A DNA stretch of 64,000 nucleotides from Hyperoodon ampullatus. Taxonomy: Eukaryota; Chordata; Mammalia; Artiodactyla; Ziphiidae. The stretch lies in NCBI GenBank assembly GCA_949752795.1, contig OX457071.1, positions 78,705,983 to 78,769,982 of the forward strand, written 5' to 3'. This document shows positions 23,212 to 36,300 of this stretch, one piece after another. How positions within the stretch are numbered: the stretch's first letter is position 1; each line of letters starts with the position of its first letter. The notes beneath the pieces were generated by a model that saw only the letters and a program-made list of their open reading frames with translations, ran no database searches and was not told the DNA's origin. The position numbers and the translations under genes are program-made.

Positions 23212-24547
23212 GGAGGCTAAGGTGTGGGGCTCCCGGTGGGTTTCCCTTCCGGGCTAGGGTTAGGGTTAGGGAACGGCAAGGCTCAGGGCACAGGTGAGGG
23301 TGCGGACACGTGCTAGGGTTGGGGCACGTGCGGACGCGCGGGTCAGTGTCCACGTACGGATTAGGATGAGGGTACGACGGAGGCTAAGGTGTGGGGCTGC
23401 CGGTGGGGTTCCGTTCCGGGCTAGGGTTAGGGTTAGGGAACGGCAAGGCTGAGGGCACAGGTGAGGGTGCGGACACGTTCTAGGGTCGGGGCACGTGCGG
23501 ACGCGCGGGTCAGTGTCCGCGTACGGATTAGGATGAGGGTACGGCGGAGGCTAAGGTGTGGGGCTGCCGGTGGGTTTCCATTCCGGGCTAGGGTTTGGGT
23601 TAGGGAACGGCAAGGCTGAAGGCACAGGTGAGGGTGCGGACACGTGCTACGGTCGGGGCACGTGCGGACGCGCGGGTCAGTGTCCGCGTACGGATTAGGA
23701 TGAGGGTACGGTGGAGGCTAAGGTGTGGGGCTGCCGGTGGGTTTCCCTTCCGGGCTAGGGTTAGGCTTAGGGAACGGCAAGGCTGAGGGCACAGGTGAGG
23801 GTGCGGACACGTGCTAGGGTCGGGGCACGTGCGGACTCGCGTGTCAGTGTCCGCGTACGGATTAGGATGAGGGTACGGCGGAGGATAAGGTGTGGGGCTG
23901 CCGGTGGGTTTCCGTTTTGGGCTAGGGTTAGGGTTAGGGAACGGCAAGGCTGAGGGCACAGGTGAGGGTGCGGACACGTGCTAGGGTCGGGGCACGTGCG
24001 GACGCGTGGGTCAGTGTCCGCGTACGGATTAGGATGAGGGTACGGCGGAGGCTAAGGTGTGGGGCTGCCGGTGGGTTTCCCTTCCGGGCTAGGGTTAGGG
24101 TTAGGGAACGGCAAGGCTGAGGGCTCAGGTGAGGGTGCGGACACGTGCTAGGGTCGGGGCACGTGCGGACGCGCGGGTCAGTGTCCGCGTACGGATTAGG
24201 ATGAGGGTACGGCGGAGGCTAAGGTGTGGGGCTCCCGGTGGGTTTCCCTTCCGGGCTAGGGTTAGGGTTAGGGAACGGCAAGGCTGAGGGCACAGGTGAG
24301 GATGCGGACACGTGCTAGGGTCGGGGCACGTGCGGATGCGCGGGTCAGTGTCCGCGTACGGATTAGGATGAGGGTACGGCGGAGTCTAAGGTGTAGGGCT
24401 TCCGGTGGGTTTCCCTTCCGGGCTAGGCTTAGGGTTAGGGAACGGCAAGGCTGAGGGCACAGGTGAGGGTGCGGACACGTGCTAGGGTCGGGGCACGTGC
24501 GGACGCGCGGGTCAGTGTCCGCGTACGGATTAGGATGAGGGTACGGC
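23004..24547 (+). repeat. Duplicate of 3300-4843 flanking higher-order copy C
   Basis: At offset 19704 this stretch follows 3300-4843 marker for marker: GGCTCCCGG, AAGGCTCAGGG, GGGTTGGGGC, GTCCACGTACGG, GACACGTTCTAGG, TTCCATTCC with AGGGTTTGGG, GACTCGCGTG, GAGGATAAGG and GAGTCTAAGGTGTAGGG. Single differences are GGGGCATGTG (3453) against GGGGCACGTG (23157) and GGGCTGCCGG against GGGCTTCCGG (near 24400). Together with copy C this makes a repeated block of roughly 7.9 kb. Confidence 0.88.
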
Positions 24548-27500
24548 GGAGGCTAAGGTGTGGGGCTGCCGGTGGGTTTCCGTTCCGGGCTAGGGTTAGG
24601 GTTAGCGAACGGCAAGGCTGAGGGCACAGGTGAGGGTGCGGACACGTGCTAGGGTCGGGGCACGTGCTAACGCGCGGGTCAGTGTCCGCGTACGGATTAG
24701 GATGAGGGTACGGCGGAGGCTAAGCTGTGGGGCTGCCGGTGGGTTTCCGTTCCGGGCTAGGGTTAGGGTTAGGGAACGGCAAGGCTGAGGGCACAGGTGA
24801 GGGTGCGGACACGTGCTAGGGTCGGGGCACGTGCGGACGCGCGGGTCAGTGTCCGCGTACGGATTAGGATGAGGGTACGGCGGAGGCTAAGGTGTGGGGC
24901 TGCCGGTGGGTTTCCCTTCCGGGCTAGGGTTAGGCTTAGGGAACGGCAAGGCTGAGGGCACAGGTGAGGGTGCGGACACGTGCTAGGGTCGGGGCACGTG
25001 CGGACGCGCGGGTCAGTGTCCGCGTACGGATTAGGATGAGGGTACGGCGGAGGCTAAGGTGTGGGCCTGCCGGTGGGTTTCCGTTTTGGGCTAGGGTTAG
25101 GGTTAGGGAACGGCAAGGCTGAGGGCACAGGTGAGGGTGCGGACACGTGCTAGGGTCGGGGCACGTGCGGACGCGCGGGTCAGTGTCCGCGTACGGATTA
25201 GGATGAGGGTACGGCGGAGGCTAAGGTGTGGGGCTGCCGGTGGGTTTCCGTTCCGGGCTAGGGTTAGGGTTAGGGAACGGCAAGGCTGAGGGCACAGGTG
25301 AGGGTGCGGACACGTGCTAGGGTCGGGGCACCTGAGGACGCGCGGGTCAGTGTCCGCGTACGGATTAGGATGAGGGTACGGCGGAGGCTAAGGTGTGGGG
25401 CTGCCGGTGGGTTTCCGTTCCGGGCTAGGGTTAGGGTTAGGGAACGGCAAGGCTGAGGGCACAGGTGAGGGTGCGGACACGTGCTAGGGTCGGGGCACGT
25501 GCGGACGCGCGGGTCAGTGTCCACGTACGGATTACGATGAGGGTACGGCGGAGGCTAAGGTGTGGGGCTGCCGGTGGGTTTCCGTTCCGGGCTAGGGTTA
25601 GGGTTAGGGAACGGCAAGGCTGAGGGCACAGGTGAGGGTGCGGACACGTGCTAGGGTCGGGGCACGTGCGGACGCGCGGGTCAGTGTCCGCGTACGGATT
25701 AGGATGAGGGTATGGCGGAGGCTAAGGTGTGGGGCTGCCTGTGTGTTTCCCTTCCGGGCTAGGGTTAGGGTTAGGGAACGGCAAGGCTGAGGGCACAGGT
25801 GAGGGTGCGGACACGTGGTAGGGTCGGGGCACGTGTGGACGCGCGTGTCAGTGTCCGCGTACGGATTAGGATGAGGGTACGGCGGAGGCTAAGGTGTGGG
25901 GCTGCCGGTGGGTTTCCGTTTTGGGCTAGGGTTAGGGTTAGGGAACGGCAAGGCTGAGGGCACAGGTGAGGGTGCGGACACGTGCTAGGGTCGGGGCACG
26001 TGCGGACGCGCGGGTCAGTGTCCGTGTACGGATTAGGATGAGTGTACGGCGGAGGCTAAGGTGTGGGGCTGCCGGTGGGTTTCCCTTCCGGGCTAGGGTT
26101 AGGGTGAGGGAACGGCAAGGCTGAGGGCACAGGTGAGGGTGCGGACACGTGCTAGGGTCGGGGCACGTGCGGACGCGCGGGTCAGTGTCCGCGTACGGAT
26201 TAGGATGAGGGTACGGCGGAGGCTAAGGTGTGGGGCTGCCGGTGGGTTTCCGTTCCGGGCTAGGGTTAGGGTTAGGGAACGGCAAGGCTGAGGGCACAGG
26301 TGAGGGTGCGGACACGTGCTAGGGTCGGGGCACGTGCGGACGCGCGGGTCAGTGTCCGCGTACGGATTAGGATGAGGGTTCGGCGGAGGCTAAGGTGTGG
26401 GGCTGCCGGTGGGTTTCCCTTCCGGGCTAGGGTTAGGGTTAGGGAACGGCAAGGCTGAGGGCACAGGTGACGGTGCGGACACGTGCTAGGGTCGGGGCAC
26501 GTGAGGACGCGCGGGTCAGTGTCCGCGTACGGATTAGGATGAGGGTACGGCGGAGGCTAAGGTGTGGGGCTGCCGGTGGGTTTCCGTTCCGGGCTAGGGT
26601 TAGGGTTAGGGAACGGCATGTTGAGGGCACAGGTGAGGGTGCGGACACGTGCTAGGGTCGGGGCACGTGCGGACTCGCGGGTCAGTGTCCGCGTACGGAT
26701 TAGGATGAGGGTACGGCGGAGGCTAAGGTGTGGGGCTGCCGGTGGGTTTCCGTTCCGGGCTAGGGTTAGGGTTAGGGAACGGCAAGGCTGAGGGCACAGG
26801 TGAGGGTGCGGACACGTGCTAGGGTCGGGGCACGTGCGGACGCGCGGGTCAGTGTCCGCGTACGGATTAGGATGAGGGTACGGCGGAGGCTAAGGTGTGG
26901 GGCTGCCGGTGGGTTTCCCTTCCGGGCTAGGGTTAGGGTTAGGGAACGGCAAGGCTGAGGGCACAGGTGAGGGTGCGGACACGTGCTAGGGTCGGGGCAC
27001 GTGAGGACGCGCGGGTCAGTGTCCGCGTACGGATTAGGATGAGGGTACGGCGGAGGCTAAGGTGTGGGGCTGCCCGTGGGTTTCCGTTCCGGGCTAGGGT
27101 TAGGGTTAGGGAACGGCAAGGCTGAGGGCACAGGTGAGGATGCGGACACGTGCTAGGGTCGGGGCACGTGCGGACGCGCGGGTCAGTGTCCGCGTACGGA
27201 TTAGGATGAGGGTACGGCGGAGGCTAAGGTGTGGGGCTGCCGGTGGGTTTCCTTTCCGGGCTAGGGGTAGGGTTAGGGAACGGCAAGGCTGAGGGCACAA
27301 GTGAGGGTGCGGACACGTGCTACGGTTGGGGCACGTGCGGACGCGCGGGTCAGTGTCCGCGTACGGATTAGGATGAGGGTATGGCGGAGGCTAAGGTGTG
27401 GGGCTGCCGGTGGGTTTCCCTTCCGGGCTAGGGTTAGGGTTAGGGAACGGCAAGGCTGAGGGCTCAGGTGAGGGTGCGGACACGTGCTAGGGTCGGGGCA

Positions 27501-30500
27501 CTTGCGGACGCGCGTGTCAGTGTCCGCGTACGGATTAGGATGAGGGTACGGCGGAGGCTAAGGTGTGGGGCTGCCGGTGGGTTTCCGTTCCGGGCTAGGG
27601 TTAGGGTTAGGGAACGGCAAGGCTGAGGGCACAGGTGAGGGTGCGGACACGTGCTAGGTTCGGGGCACGTGCGGACGCGCGTGTCAGTGTACGCGTACGG
27701 ATTAGGATGAGGGTACGGTGGAGGCTAAGGTGTGGGGCTGCCGGTGGGTTTCCGTTCCGGGCTAGGGTTAGGGTTAGGGAACGGCAAGGCTGAGGGCACA
27801 GGTGAGGGTGCGGACACGCGCTAGGGTCGGGGCACATGCGGACGCGCGGGTCAGTGTCCGCGTACGGATTAGGATGAGGGTACGGCGGAGGCTAAGGTGT
27901 GGGGCTGCCGGTGGGTTTCCCTTCTGGGCTAGGGTTAGGGTTAGGGAACGGCAAGGCTGAGGGCACAGGTGAGGGTGCGGACACGTGCTAGGGTCGGGGC
28001 ACGTGCGGACGCGCGGGTCAGTGTCCGCGTACGGATTAGGATGAGGGTACGGCGGAGACTATGGTGTGGGGCTGCCGGTGGGGTTCCGTTCCGGGCTAGG
28101 GTTAGGGTTAGGGAACGGCAAGGCTGAGGGCACAGGTGAGGGTGCGGACACGTGCTAGGGTCGGGGCACGTGCGGACGCGCCGGTCAGTGTCCGCGTACG
28201 GGTTAGGATGAGGGTTCGGCGGAGGCTAAGGTGTGGGGCTGCCGGTGGGTTTCCCTTCCGGGCTAGGGTTAGGGTTAGGGAACGGCAAGGCTGAGGGCAC
28301 AGGTGAGGGTGCGGACACGTGCTAGGGTCGGGGCACGTGCGGACGCGCGGGTCAGTGTCCGCGTACGGATTAGGATGAGGGTACGGCGGAGGCTAAGGTG
28401 TGGGGCTGCCGGTGGGTTTCCGTTCCGGGCTAGGGTTAGGGTTAGGGAACGGCAAGGCTGAGGGCACAGGTGAGGGTGCGGACACGTGCTAGGGTCGGGG
28501 CACGTGCGGACGCGCGGGTCAGTGTCCGCGTACGGATTAGGATGAGGGTACGGCGGAGGCTAAGGTGTGGGGCTGCCGGTGGGTTTCCGTTCCGGGCTAG
28601 GGTTAGGGTTAGGGAACGGCAAGGCTGAGGGCACAGGTGAGGGTGCGGACACGTGCTAGGGTCGGGGCACGTGCGGACGCGCGGGTCAGTGTCCGCGTAC
28701 GGATTAGGATGAGGGTACGGCGGAGGCTAAGGTGTGGGGCTGCCGGTGGGTTTCCCTTCCGGGCTAGGGTTAGGGTTAGGGAACGGCAAGGCTGAGGGCA
28801 CAGGTGAGGGTGCGGACACGTGCTAGGGTCGGGGCACGTGCGGACGCGCGTGTCAGTGTCCGCGTACGGATTAGGATGAGGGTACGGCGGAGGCTAAGGT
28901 GTGGGGCTGCCGGTGGGTTTCCGTTTTGGGCTAGGGTTAGGGTTAGGGAACGGCAAGGCTGAAGGCACAGGTGAGGGTGCGGACACGTGCTAGGGTCGGG
29001 GCACGTGCGGATGCGCGGGTCAGTGTCCGCGTACGGATTAGGATGAGGGTACGGCGGAGGCTAAGGTGTGGGGCTGCCGGTGGGTTTCCGTTCCGGGCTA
29101 GGGTTAGGGTTAGGGAACAGCAAGGCTGAGGGCACAGGTGAGGGTGCGGACACGTGCTAGGGTCGGGGCACGTGCGGACGCGCGGGTCAGTGTCCGCGTA
29201 CGGATTAGGATGAGGGTACGGCGGAGGCTAAGGTATGGGGCTGCCGGTGGGTTTCCGTTCCGGGCTAGGGTTAGGGTTAGGGAACGGCAAGGCTGAGGGC
29301 ACAGGTGAGGGTCCGGACACGTGCTAGGGTCGGGGCACGTGCGGACGCGCGGGTCAGTGTCCGCGTACGGATTAGGATGAGGGTTCGGCGGAGGCTAAGG
29401 TGTGGGGCTGCCGGTGGGTTTCCCTTCCGGGCTAGGGTTAGGGTTAGGGAACGGCAAGGCTGAGGGCACAGGTGACGGTGCGGACACGTGCTAGGGTCGG
29501 GGCACGTGAGGACGCGCGGGTCAGTGTCCGCGTACGGATTAGGATGAGGGTACGGCGGAGTCTAAGGTGTAGGGCTGCCGGTGGGTTTCCCTTCCGGGCT
29601 AGGGTTAGGGTTAGGGAACGGCAAGGCTGAGGGCACAGGTGAGGGTGCGGACACGTGCTAGGGTCGGGGCACGTGAGGACGCGTGGGTCAGTGTCCGCGT
29701 ACGGATTAGGATGAGGTTACGGCGGAGGCTAAGGTGTGGGGCTGCCGGTGGGTTTCCGTTCCTGGCTAGGGTTAGGGTTAGGGAACGGCAAGGCTGAGGG
29801 CACAGGTGAGGGTGCGGACACGTGCTAGGGTCGGGGCACGTGCGGACGCGCGGGTCAGTGTCCGCGTACGGATTAGGATGAGGGTGCGGCGGAGGCTAAG
29901 GTGTGGGGCTGCCGGTGGGGTTCCGTTCCGGGCTAGGGTTAGGGTTAGGGAACGGCAAGGCTGAGGGCACAGGTGAGGGTGCGGACACGTGCTAGGGTCG
30001 GGGCACGTGCGGACGCGCGGGTCAGTGTCCGCGTACGGATTAGGATGAGGGTACGGCGGAGGCTAAGGTGTGGGGCTGCCGGTGGGTTTCCCTTCCGGGC
30101 TAGGGTTAGGGTTAGGGAACGGCAAGGCTGAGGTAACAGGTGAGGGTGCGGACACATGCTAGGGTCGGGGCACGTGCGGACGCGCGTGTCAGTGTCCGCG
30201 TACGGATTAGGATGAGGGTACGGCGGAGGCTAAGGTGTGGGGCTGCCGGTGGGTTTCCGTTTTGGGCTAGGATTAGGGTTAGGGAACGGCAAGGCTGAGG
30301 GCACAGGTGAGGGTGCGGACACGTGCTAGGGTCGGGGCACGTGCGGACGCGCGGGTCAGTGTCCGTGTACGGATTAGGATGAGGGTACGGCGGAGGCTAA
30401 GGTGTAGGGCTGCCGGTGGGTTTCCCTTCCGGGCTAGGGTTAGGGTTAGGGAACGGCAAGGCTGAGGGCACAGGTGAGGGTGCGGACACGTGCTAGGGTC

Positions 30501-30892
30501 GGGGCACGTGCGGACGCGGGGGTCAGTGTCCGTGTACGGATTAGGATGAGGGTACGGCGGAGGCTAAGGTGTGGGGCTGCCGGTGGGTATCCGTTCCGGG
30601 CTAGGGTTAGGGTTAGGGAACGGCAAGGCTGAGGGCACAGGTGAGGGTGCGGACATGTGCTAGGGTCGGGGCACGTGCGGACGCGCGGGTCAGTGTCCGC
30701 GTACGGATTAGGATGAGGGTACGGCGGAGGCTAAGGTGTGGGGCTGCCGGTGGGTTTCCGTTCCGGGCTAGGGTTAGGGTTAGGGAACGGCAAGGCTGAG
30801 GGCACAGGTGAGGGTGCGGACACGTGCTAGGGTCGGGGCACGTGCGGACGCGCGGGTCAGTGTCCGCGTACGGATTAGGATGAGGGTACGGC
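24548..30892 (+). repeat. Higher-order repeat, 38 monomers, copy C
   Basis: This copy matches copy A at offset 19704 and copy B at offset 13359, with the same marker order, including CTAACGCG (24667), GGCATGTTGA (26615) and GAGGTAACAGG (30130). Some sites differ from A and B: GAGTGTACGG instead of GAGTGTAGGG (26040), AGGGTGAGGG instead of AGGGTTAGGG (26101), TTTCCCTTCC instead of TTTCCGTTCC (near 26916), and CTAAGGTGTG instead of CTAAGCTGTG (near 28391). It is therefore older or more altered than the A/B split. To the left the match to 3.3-4.8 kb continues; to the right (30893 on) it follows the sequence after copy B. Confidence 0.9.
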
Positions 30893-33397
30893 GGAGGCTA
30901 AGGTGTGGGGCTGCCGGTGGGGTTCCGTTCCGGGCTAGGGTTAGGGTTAGGGAACGGCAAGGCTGAGGGCACAGGTGAGGGTGCGGACACGTGCTAGGGT
31001 CGGGGCACGTGCGGACGCGCGGGTCAGTGTCCGCGTACGGATTAGGATGAGGGTACGGCGGAGGCTAAGGTGTGGGGCTGCCTGTGGGTTTCCCTTCCGG
31101 GCTAGGGTTTGGGTTAGGGAACGGCAAGGCTGAGGGCACAGGTGAGGGTGCGGACACGTGCTAGGGTCGGGGCACGTGCGGACGCGCGGGTCAGTGTCCG
31201 CGTACGGATTAGGATGAGGGTACGGCGGAGGCTAAGGTGTGGGGTTGCCGGTGGGTTTCCGTTCCGGGCTAGGGTTAGGGTTAGGGAACGGCAAGGCTGA
31301 GGGCACAGGTGAGGGTGCGGACACGTGCTAGGGTCGGGGCACGTGCGGACGCGCGGGTCAGTGTCCGCGTACGGATTAGGATGAGGGTACGGCGGAGGCT
31401 AAGGTGTGGGGCTGCCGGTGGGTTTCCCTTCCTGGCTAGGGTTAGGGTTAGGGAACGGCAAGGCTGAGGGCACAGGTGAGGGTGCGGACACGTGCTAGGG
31501 TCGGGGCACGTGCGGACGCGCGTGTCAGTGTCCGCGTACGGATTAGGATGAGGGTACGGCGGAGGCTAAGGTGTGGGGCTGCCGGTGGGTTTCCGTTTTG
31601 GGCTAGGATTAGGGTTAGGGAACGGCAAGGCTGAGGGCACAGGTGAGGGTGCGGACACGTGCTAGGGTCGGGGCACGTGCGGACGCGCGTGTCAGTGTCC
31701 GCGTACGGATTAGGATGAGGGTACGGCGGAGGCTAAGGTGTGGGGCTGCCGGTGGGTTTCCCTTCTGGGCTAGGGTTAGGGTTAGGGAACGGCAAGGCTG
31801 AGGGCACAGGTGACGGTGCGGACACGTGCTAGGGTCGGGGCACGTGAGGACGCGCGGGTCAGTGTCCGCGTACGGATTAGGATGAGGGTACGGCGGAGGC
31901 TAAGGTGTGGGGCTGCCGGTGGGTTTCCGTTCCGGGCTAGGGTTAGGGTTAGGGAACGGCAAGGCTGAGGGCACAGGTGAGGGTGCGGACACGTGCTAGG
32001 GTCGGGGCACGTGCGGACGCGCGGGTCAGTGTCCGCGTACGGATTAGGATGAGGGTACGGCGGAGGCTAAGGTGCGGGGCTGCCGGTGGGTTTCCCTTCC
32101 GGGCTAGGGTTAGGCTTAGGGAACGGCAAGGCTGAGGGCACAGGTGAGGGTGCGGACACGTGCTAGGGTCGGGGCACGTGCGGACGCGCGTGTCAGTGTC
32201 CGCGTACGGATTAGGATGAGGGTACGGCGGAGGCTAAGGTGTGGGGCTGCCGGTGGGTTTCCGTTTTGGGCTAGGGTTAGGGTTAGGGAACGGCAAGGCT
32301 GAGGGCACAGGTGAGGGTGCGGACACGTGCTAGGGTCGGGGCACGTGCAGACGCGCGGGTCAGTGTCCGCGTACGGATTAGGATGAGGGTACGGCGGAGG
32401 CTAAGGTGTGGGGCTGCCGGTGGGTTTCCCTTCCGGGCTAGGGTTAGGGTTAGGGAACGGCAAGGCTGAGGGCACAGGTGAGGGTGCGGACACGTGCTAG
32501 GGTCGGGGCACGTGCGGACGCGCGGGTTAGTGTCCGCGTACGGATTAGGATGAGGGTACGGCAGAGGCTAAGGTGTGGGGCTGCCGGTGGGTTTCCGTTC
32601 CGGGCTAGGGTTAGGGTTAGGGAACGGCAAGGCTGAGGGCACAGGTGAGGGTGCGGACACGTGCTAGGGTCGGGGCACGTGCGGACGCGCGGGTCAGTGT
32701 CCGCGTACGGATTAGGATGAGGGTTCGGCGGAGGCTAAGGTGTGGGGCTGTCGGTGGGTTTCCGTTCCGGGCTAGGGTTAGGGTTAGGGAACGGCAAGGC
32801 TGAGGGCACAGGTGAGGGTGCGGACACGTGCTAGGGTCGGGGCACGTGAGGACACGCGGGTCAGTGTCCGCGTACGGATTAGGACGAGGGTACGGCGGAG
32901 GCTAAGGTGTGGGGCTGCCGGTGGGTTTCCGTTCCGGGCTAGGGTTAGGGTTAGGGAACGGCAAGGCTGAGGGCACAGGTGAGGGTGCGGACACGTGCTA
33001 GGGTCGGGGCACGTGCGGACGCGCGGGTCAGTGTCCGCGTACGGATTAGGATGAGGGTACGGCGGAGGCTAAGGTGTGGGGCTGCCGGTGGGTTTCCGTT
33101 CCGGGCTAGGGTTAGGGTTAGGGAACGGCAAGGCTGAGGGCACAGGTGAGGGTGCGGACACGTGCTAGGGTCGGGGCACGTGCGGACGCGCGGGTCAATG
33201 TCCGCGTACGGATTAGGATGAGGGTACGGCGGAGGCTAAGGTGTGGGGCTGCCAGTGGGTTTCCCTTCCGGGCTAGGGTTAGGGTTAGGGAACGGCAAGG
33301 CTGAGGGCACAGGTGAGGGTGCGGACACGTGCTAGGGTCGGGGCACGTGCGGACGCGCGGGTCAGTGTCCGCGTACGGATTAGGATGAGGGTACGAC
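30893..33397 (+). repeat. 15 monomers joining two older segments
   Basis: No gene is visible. From 30893 to about 31805 the monomers match 17534-18446 (offset 13359; GGTGGGGTTCC, GCCTGTGGG with AGGGTTTGGG, GGGGTTGCC, TTCCTGGC, CCCTTCTGGGC). The next feature, GGTGACGGTG at 31809, matches 18784 instead (offset 13025), so two monomers are missing here relative to 18.4-18.8 kb. A monomer with GGTGCGGGGC (32073) follows, then about 32.07-32.95 kb matches 2.5-3.4 kb at offset 29556 (GGCTTAGGG, GCGGGTTAG, GGCAGAGGC, GGCTGTCGG, GACACGCGG, GGACGAGGG). Confidence 0.85.
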
Positions 33398-36300
33398 GGA
33401 GGCTAAGGTGTGGGGCTGCCGGTGGCGTTCCGTTCCGGGCTAGGGTTAGGGTTAGGGAACGGCAAGGCTGAGGGCACAGGTGAGGGTGCGGACACGTGCT
33501 AGGGTCGGGGCACGTGCGGACGCGCGGGTCAGTGTCCGCGTACGGATTAGGATGAGGGTACGGCGGAGGCTAAGGTGTGGGGCTCCCGGTGGGTTTCCCT
33601 TCCGGGCTAGGGTTAGGGTTAGGGAACGGCAAGGCTCAGGGCACAGGTGAGGGTGCGGACACGTGCTAGGGTTGGGGCACGTGCGGACGCGCGGGTCAGT
33701 GTCCACGTACGGATTAGGATGAGGGTACGACGGAGGCTAAGGTGTGGGGCTGCCGGTGGGGTTCCGTTCCGGGCTAGGGTTAGGGTTAGGGAACGGCAAG
33801 GCTGAGGGCACAGGTGAGGGTGCGGACACGTTCTAGGGTCGGGGCACGTGCGGACGCGCCGGTCAGTGTCCGCGTACGGATTAGGATGAGGGTACGGCGG
33901 AGGCTAAGGTGTGGGGCTGCCGGTGGGTTTCCCTTCCGGGCTAGGGTTAGGCTTAGGGAACGGCAAGGCTGAGGGCACAGGTGAGGGTGCGGACACGTGC
34001 TAGGGTCGGGGCACGTGCGGACTCGCGTGTCAGTGTCCGCGTACGGATTAGGATGAGGGTACGGCGGAGGCTAAGGTGTGGGGCTGCCGGTGGGTTTCCG
34101 TTTTGGGCTAGGGTTAGGGTTAGGGAACGGCAAGGCTGAGGGCACAGGTGAGGGTGCGGACACGTGCTAGGGTCGGGGCACGTGCGGACGCGTGGGTCAG
34201 TGTCCGCGTACGGATTAGGATGAGGGTACGGCGGAGGCTAAGGTGTGGGGCTGCCGGTGGGTTTCCCTTCCGGGCTAGGGTTAGGGTTAGGGAACGGCAA
34301 GGCTGAGGGCTCAGGTGAGGGTGCGGACACGTGCTAGGGTCGGGGCACGTGCGGACGCGCGGGTCAGTGTCCGCGTACGGATTAGGATGAGGGTACGGCG
34401 GAGGCTAAGGTGTGGGGCTCCCGGTGGGTTTCCCTTCCGGGCTAGGGTTAGGGTTAGGGAACGTCAAGGCTGAGGGCACAGGTGAGGATGCGGACACGTG
34501 CTAGGGTCGGGGCACGTGCGGATGCGTGGGTCAGTGTCCGCGTACGGATTAGGATGAGGGTACGGCGGAGTCTAAGGTGTAGGGCTGCCGGTGGGTTTCC
34601 CTTCCGGGCTAGGCTTAGGGTTAGGGAACGGCAAGGCTGAGGGCACAGGTGAGGGTGCGGACACGTGCTAGGGTCGGGGCACGTGCGGACGCGCGGGTCA
34701 GTGTCCGCGTACGGATTAGGATGAGGGTACGGCGGAGGCTAAGGTGTGGGGCTGCCGGTGGGTTTCCGTTCCGGGCTAGGGTTAGGGTTAGCGAACGGCA
34801 AGGCTGAGGGCACAGGTGAGGGTGCGGACACGTGCTAGGGTCGGGGCACGTGCGGACGCGCGGGTCAGTGTCCGCGTACGGATTAGGATGAGGGTACGGC
34901 GGAGGCTAAGGTGTGGGGCTGCCGGTGGGTTTCCGTTCCGGGCTAGGGTTAGGGTTAGGGAACGGCAAGGCTGAGGGCACAGGTGAGGGTGCGGACACGT
35001 GCTAGGGTCGGGGCACGTGCGGACGCGCGGGTCAGTGTCCGCGTACGGATTAGGATGAGGGTACGGCGGAGGCTAAGGTGTGGGGCTGCCGGTGGGTTTC
35101 CCTTCCGGGCTAGGGTTAGGCTTAGGGAACGGCAAGGCTGAGGGCACAGGTGAGGTTGCGGACACGTGCTAGGGTCGGGGCACGTGCGGACGCGCGGGTC
35201 AGTGTCCGCGTACGGATTAGGATGAGGGTACGGCGGAGGCTAAGGTGTGGGCCTGCCGGTGGGTTTCCGTTTTGGGCTAGGGTTAGGGTTAGGGAACGGC
35301 AAGGCTGAGGGCACAGGTGAGGGTGCGGACACGTGCTAGGGTCGGGGCACGTGCGGACGCGCGGGTCAGTGTCCGCGTACGGATTAGGATGAGGGTACGG
35401 CGGAGGCTAAGGTGTGGGGCTGCCGGTGGGTTTCCGTTCCGGGCTAGGGTTAGGGTTAGGGAACGGCAAGGCTGAGGGCACAGGTGAGGGTGCGGACACG
35501 TGCTAGGGTCGGGGCACCTGAGGACGCGCGGGTCAGTGTCCGCGTACGGATTAGGATGAGGGTACGGCGGAGGCTAAGGTGTGGGGCTGCCGGTGGTTTT
35601 CCGTTCCGGGCTAGGGTTAGGGTTAGGGAACGGCAAGGCTGAGGGCACAGGTGAGGGTGCGGACACGTGCTAGGGTCGGGGCACGTGCGGACGCGCGGGT
35701 CAGTGTCCACGTACGGATTAGGATGAGGGTACGGCGGAGGCTAAGGTGTGGGGCTGCCGGTGGGTTTCCGTTCCGGGCTAGGGTTAGGGTTAGGGAACGG
35801 CAAGGCTGAGGGCACAGGTGAGGGTGCGGACACGTGCTAGGGTCGGGGCACGTGCGGACGCGCGGGTCAGTGTCCGCGTACGGATTAGGATGAGGGTACG
35901 GCGGAGGCTAAGGTGTGGGGCTGCCTGTGTGTTTCCCTTCCGGGCTAGGGTTAGGGTTAGGGAACGGCAAGGCTGAGGGCACAGGTGAGGTTGCGGACAC
36001 GTGGTAGGGTCGGGGCACGTGTGGACGCGCGTGTCAGTGTCCGCGTACGGATTAGGATGAGGGTACGGCGGAGGCTAAGGTGTGGGGCTGCCGGTGGGTT
36101 TCCGTTTTGGGCTAGGGTTAGGGTTAGGGAACGGCAAGGCTGAGGGCACAGGTGAGGGTGCGGACACGTGCTAGGGTCGGGGCACGTGCGGACGCGCGGG
36201 TCAGTGTCCGTGTACGGATTAGGATGAGTGTACGGCGGAGGCTAAGGTGTGGGGCTGCCGGTGGGTTTCCCTTCCGGGCTAGGGTTAGGGTTAGGGAACG

